From Sipunculus nudus (taxonomy: Eukaryota > Annelida > Sipuncula > Golfingiida > Sipunculidae), in the NCBI GenBank assembly GCA_026874595.1, contig CM049319.1, positions 5,608,601-5,672,600 on the forward strand: a stretch of 64,000 bases of DNA. The letters are read 5' to 3'. Of the stretch, positions 60,678 through 64,000 are shown piece by piece. The translations under genes were made by a program, and so were the position numbers. Every line of letters starts with the position of its first letter. Within the stretch, counting starts at the first letter, position 1. The notes under the pieces are model-generated. The model had not been told where the DNA came from and searched no databases. It saw only the letters and a list, made by a program, of their open reading frames with translations.

Positions 60678-61523
60678 TTAACATGCCTTCTCACAAATGA
60701 AACTACGTTTCGTTCCACAGCGTGAATCATTCCATCTAAAAGCATACCTTTTCACTAGTGCAAGGCAATGCTCGATACCTTTATAATTATCAGGTTGACC
60801 ACGATCCCAGTTCGTAAAACACAACCTGCTGTTATCAGCCACCCATTGCCATACTCCCTCAGATGAAATGTCGTTCCCTCCTGCCCAGAAATCCCGGTTG
60901 TAGCGTAGTTTAATGATTCTCACCAGGTGGTCGTTCTCCCCTTTGTTGTCGATGCTGACCAGGTTTCCGCCCTGTTTGTGGCAGTAATTATTCGCCTCCT
61001 GCCACGTGTAAGGAGTCAACACAAATATGTAGCAAGATGGCTTCATGGAAAATCGGCCACTGGCGTAGGTATCGGAGAACCGATTGGAGTGAACAACGGC
61101 TGAAAAAGAATAAATAATACCTATGTATAATTAGAGAATACATCCAAACGAACCCCATATTCACTGTATATCTTATACCTTTTGTGGACGTGCTATAACC
61201 ATCAGCCTGTATCAGCGAGTATTCCCAAATCACCTTTCAACGAATCATGGAAAATATTTGTCTTTATTACAAAAGAAAATCATCATATTAATAAATTCAA
61301 ACATGGAGTTATGGACTTGCATTGTTTTAACGACCAGGTAATTATGCATTTTTAATTGTAACTTACATGAGAAGTATTTGTATTAGGTAATTCGAGAACT
61401 GTTTAAACCTTAAACGTTTTCCACTTATTTCTGGGCCAACTGAAGCAGACTAAAACTTTATGTAAACAATTTACCTGCCCACAACACGATCAAGTAAATC
61501 ATTGGGAGTCTTAATGTCTTCAT
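60678..61523 (-). CDS. Secreted C-type lectin, two coding exons, intact (unit 4 minus gene)
   Basis: Spliced gene of 156 codons. Coding exon 1 (61523..61475) encodes a signal peptide starting MKTLRLPMIYLIVLWA and ends in phase 1 at a GT donor (61474). Coding exon 2 (61099..60678) follows a polypyrimidine-AG acceptor and encodes one complete C-type lectin domain. Visible landmarks are PSCY, a W..A..YC helix start, GGNLVS, ENDHLV, FWAGGND, a GQPDN ligand motif, EHC, a WND calcium/sugar motif and FICEKAC at the C terminus. QPD is the galactose-type signature of the family, so a calcium-dependent galactose-binding, extracellular role in recognition or immunity is an inference. An AG directly before GGAATTATT, 20 bases upstream of the ATG, suggests a further 5' noncoding exon. 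The AATAAA at 60519-60524 lies about 155 bases past the stop. There is one extra cysteine at each end (PSC and terminal C), perhaps a pair. Closest named relatives by style are mollusc perlucin-like lectins. Confidence 0.88.
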
Positions 61524-64000
61524 GCTGACCCAGTAATAATTCCCTGAAACAAAATAAGGTCTGTGTGTTTGATAAGATCGATGTATCAGAATAATTATCT
61601 TATGCTTACGTGAATATTTTGTGATTGTGATAACATACAACAGCCTCGTTGTAACAGGAAAGCATTTATCGAATAAAAAGACTTCTGTGATGTTTGAATA
61701 GAAATGCCAAGAGGTAAAATATATAATCAATCTTGTTGTAGATTTAATGGTTATTTTTTATTTAGCAGTAACTAAACAGGTAGTAGTACATGCCAATACC
61801 TAGAGAGACTGCACACGTGACAAGAAACACTTCATTTAACAAAATGTGAACTGATCTTTCTATTCCTTTGAATCTCCGTCAAATAGACCTCCTCATATAT
61901 AAAGACAATATCAAGCTCACCACTCTCAATACGCTTGGAGAATCCTGTATATATGACTCAAAGATTAAAATTACTTGCGCAGCTTCTGAGAGTCAACTGT
62001 TATGTGTCTCCTTTTGATAAATAAAAGTGATATCCATTGATTACCGCCATGTGACAGTGTATTATTCTGATATATTTGATAAAGGCCCACACTCTTATTA
62101 AAACATATTTCGATGTGTTAATTAGAGCTGGGTACAAAGATAACTGAATTTGAAAGTACTTGTATTGAAATCGATTACTTTTCTGAAAACATAAAAAGTA
62201 ATTATTGTTTTAATCGAGTAGTTTAAAACTAGTGGCATTTGTAATCAATTACATGGAAAGTATCTAGACCCATGTCAAGTTATTGTATATAACAATTAAG
62301 CATCGGCAATTTTCCAGCAGCTGTAGAAAAGTGAAGTCCGAGCCCGAGCTGATCACCTTAAAATCTGACACGGTCAGATCCGCACCTACCCCTTCAGCAA
62401 CGACAAATAAGACAGGATGAAACATATGGTTGGTTCGGGCTTGTAAGGCGAGAGTAGAAGATACTGATAGAATAAAGAAGCGATGGACGTTGAGAATGCC
62501 AGAAAATGCCAAGCGCAAAAGGATCGCAGAAAAACGCCTCCCGATTTTGGGCGATCAACAAATCTTCTATAGAAAATCTAAATTTTAATGAATATTGAAA
62601 GTAGAATAAATCGTATGAATACCTGTTACACAAAATATGCCTGCACTTTTTTTTATCTTAGTGCCTCGGACAGGTATAACTTTTGAAAATTAACGTTTGA
62701 AATTAGAACACTCACCAGTTCTCCCCTTCTGTCGCACTGTTGTCGAGGAATTTCTGTGTAGCCTTTGATATAACGGATAACAGGCAGATACATTTATATA
62801 AAAGATTTTTCAGGTATAGGAAGTATCTTTTTTATAAAACACCTTGAAAACTTGGCTATGGGTGCGACCATATATCTAAAGTTTTGGCGGGCGTGTGTGG
62901 TTTTCTGATTTGTAAACCCCAAAGCCAAGTCACGTAGACCTACGTAAATCACGTTTATAGGAGTCTAGGTATGACGATAAGGTTAATGATTTTGATTAAA
63001 CTGGGAAGTTTATGCATTCCACAATAACTTTATACTATGGAATTAAAACAAACAAACCCACAATATGTCAAGGTACACTTGAGCACGTGGCTTCTCTACG
63101 CCTGCTGTTTTGGATGACCATGAGGAAGTATTATACGACAGATACAAATGTATCAGCTGCAGTCAGCCAACAAGAACACGCATACACCCACATAATAATG
63201 TGAGCTAGGAAAGTTAGTCGAACAGAATGGTATGTGATAATCCACATTATATCCGCAAAGATATTTTAAAGAAGAAAAAACTGCCTATGCATCTGCATGA
63301 TTAAACCATATAATACCTTGCAGAATACAGGTGACTCAGTATAAACTATAACGAAGAATAATCCATTATCAGAAAATCCTAAATAAAATGAATTCCCCTC
63401 TAACCTGAAAGAGAGCTAGTGCTTCACCCAATATGTCCTGGGCCCCACAGGTGAACCAATAATAATTAATAATAATTCCTTATAAAATATCGAGGTATTC
63501 TGCCAATAAAATCAGATATACACCTGGACACCTGTTATGTTTAAGTGGGCTGCTTTGACCACGACGTCGTAACAAGGAAGTATTATGTATACTTAATCAA
63601 CGGGTGTTAGGTGTGGTTAAATGTTTACGACATAAGGACATATGTATTTATATATATGCATATATATATGAATTTAAAATTAAAAATTTGAAATATATTG
63701 GTTCTTTTGCTCTTTTTAGATTATATTCCTTGTTCTTTTATCATTAAATTTATGATCTATACTCCACCAATACCCGGGGTCAGATCCATACTTTTGGTAC
63801 AATTGTAATTATAAGTTCATCAGCTTATTTTATGTTATTGTAGAAAGCCTTTCTAAAGATAAAAGTTACATACAACAATTTTATAATAATTTTCATGGGA
63901 AAACCTAAACTGTGCTGTATCAGAAATGAATTTGTGACACATAATCTCGTACATTGTGATTCTCTGATGCGAAAGCAAATATATTACCTGAAAAGTGTAT
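61524..64000. other. Upstream DNA of the unit 4 minus lectin
   Basis: Aligns with 6880-7370, 8515-9540 and 11060 onwards of unit 1. ORFs here are short, overlapping and without recognisable domains. Confidence 0.45.

Larger units (their letters stand above)
58140..64000. repeat. Tandem segmental duplication, unit 4 (truncated by the window edge)
   Basis: 58150-61100 aligns with unit 2. 61470-63600 aligns with 6830-9540 of unit 1 but lacks the Helentron-like element (7370-8515). 63690 onwards aligns with 11060 onwards, so the foldback element is also missing. The partner plus lectin would lie to the right. Confidence 0.72.

Overview
The window looks like AT-rich nuclear DNA from an invertebrate animal, most likely a bivalve or other mollusc. 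It has no bacterial-type gene packing. The only convincing genes are short, two-exon, secreted C-type lectins. The rest is repeats and noncoding DNA: tRNA-derived SINEs, a LINE relic, and 'pearl'/Helentron-like elements built from central tandem repeats, an ACGGA-type microsatellite and a terminal hairpin. All similarities below were judged by eye.

The main structure is a tandem array of four diverged segments. Each is built around a divergent pair of lectin genes, one on the minus strand at the left and one on the plus strand at the right. Unit 1 (about 5560-22340) holds a minus lectin (5973-6878) and a plus lectin copy (18357-19093). Unit 2 (about 22340-36240) holds minus pseudogene 24009-24414 and plus pseudogene 32651-33480. 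Unit 3 (about 37440-58140) holds a minus stub (38242-38698) and an intact plus lectin (51864-52738). Unit 4 (from about 58140) holds an intact minus lectin (60678-61523); its partner would lie beyond the right edge. Units 1 and 3 are the closest pair and align almost throughout. Units 2 and 4 share the block left of the minus gene.

All copies share one plan. A probable 5' noncoding exon is followed by a short exon carrying the start codon and a signal peptide and ending in phase 1 (G|). The second coding exon carries a whole C-type lectin domain with QPD and WND ligand motifs. Only two copies look fully intact: plus 51864-52738 (158 aa) and minus 60678-61523 (156 aa). The minus gene at 5973 is open, but a 200-bp deletion replaced its C terminus with former 3' UTR. 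The others carry a single nonsense codon, a one-base frameshift, several nonsense codons with promoter loss, or near-complete exon loss. Units 1 and 3 also keep a 5' relic of a further plus-strand lectin gene (about 14095-14540 and 47590-48060). This is a birth-and-death lectin cluster caught at several stages of decay.

The remaining sequence holds a dispersed, unclassified repeat family (DR-1, about ten copies), Helentron/pearl-like elements (7520-8245, 39290-39960, 44174-44755, 55843-57677 and a lectin-flanking family), a foldback element rich in GGGTCA/TGACCC palindromes (three copies), a MITE with 35-bp inverted ends and a tRNA-like core (54614-54772), and many TA, GA and poly-G tracts. 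I found no rRNA, CRISPR, credible functional tRNA or other protein-coding gene.
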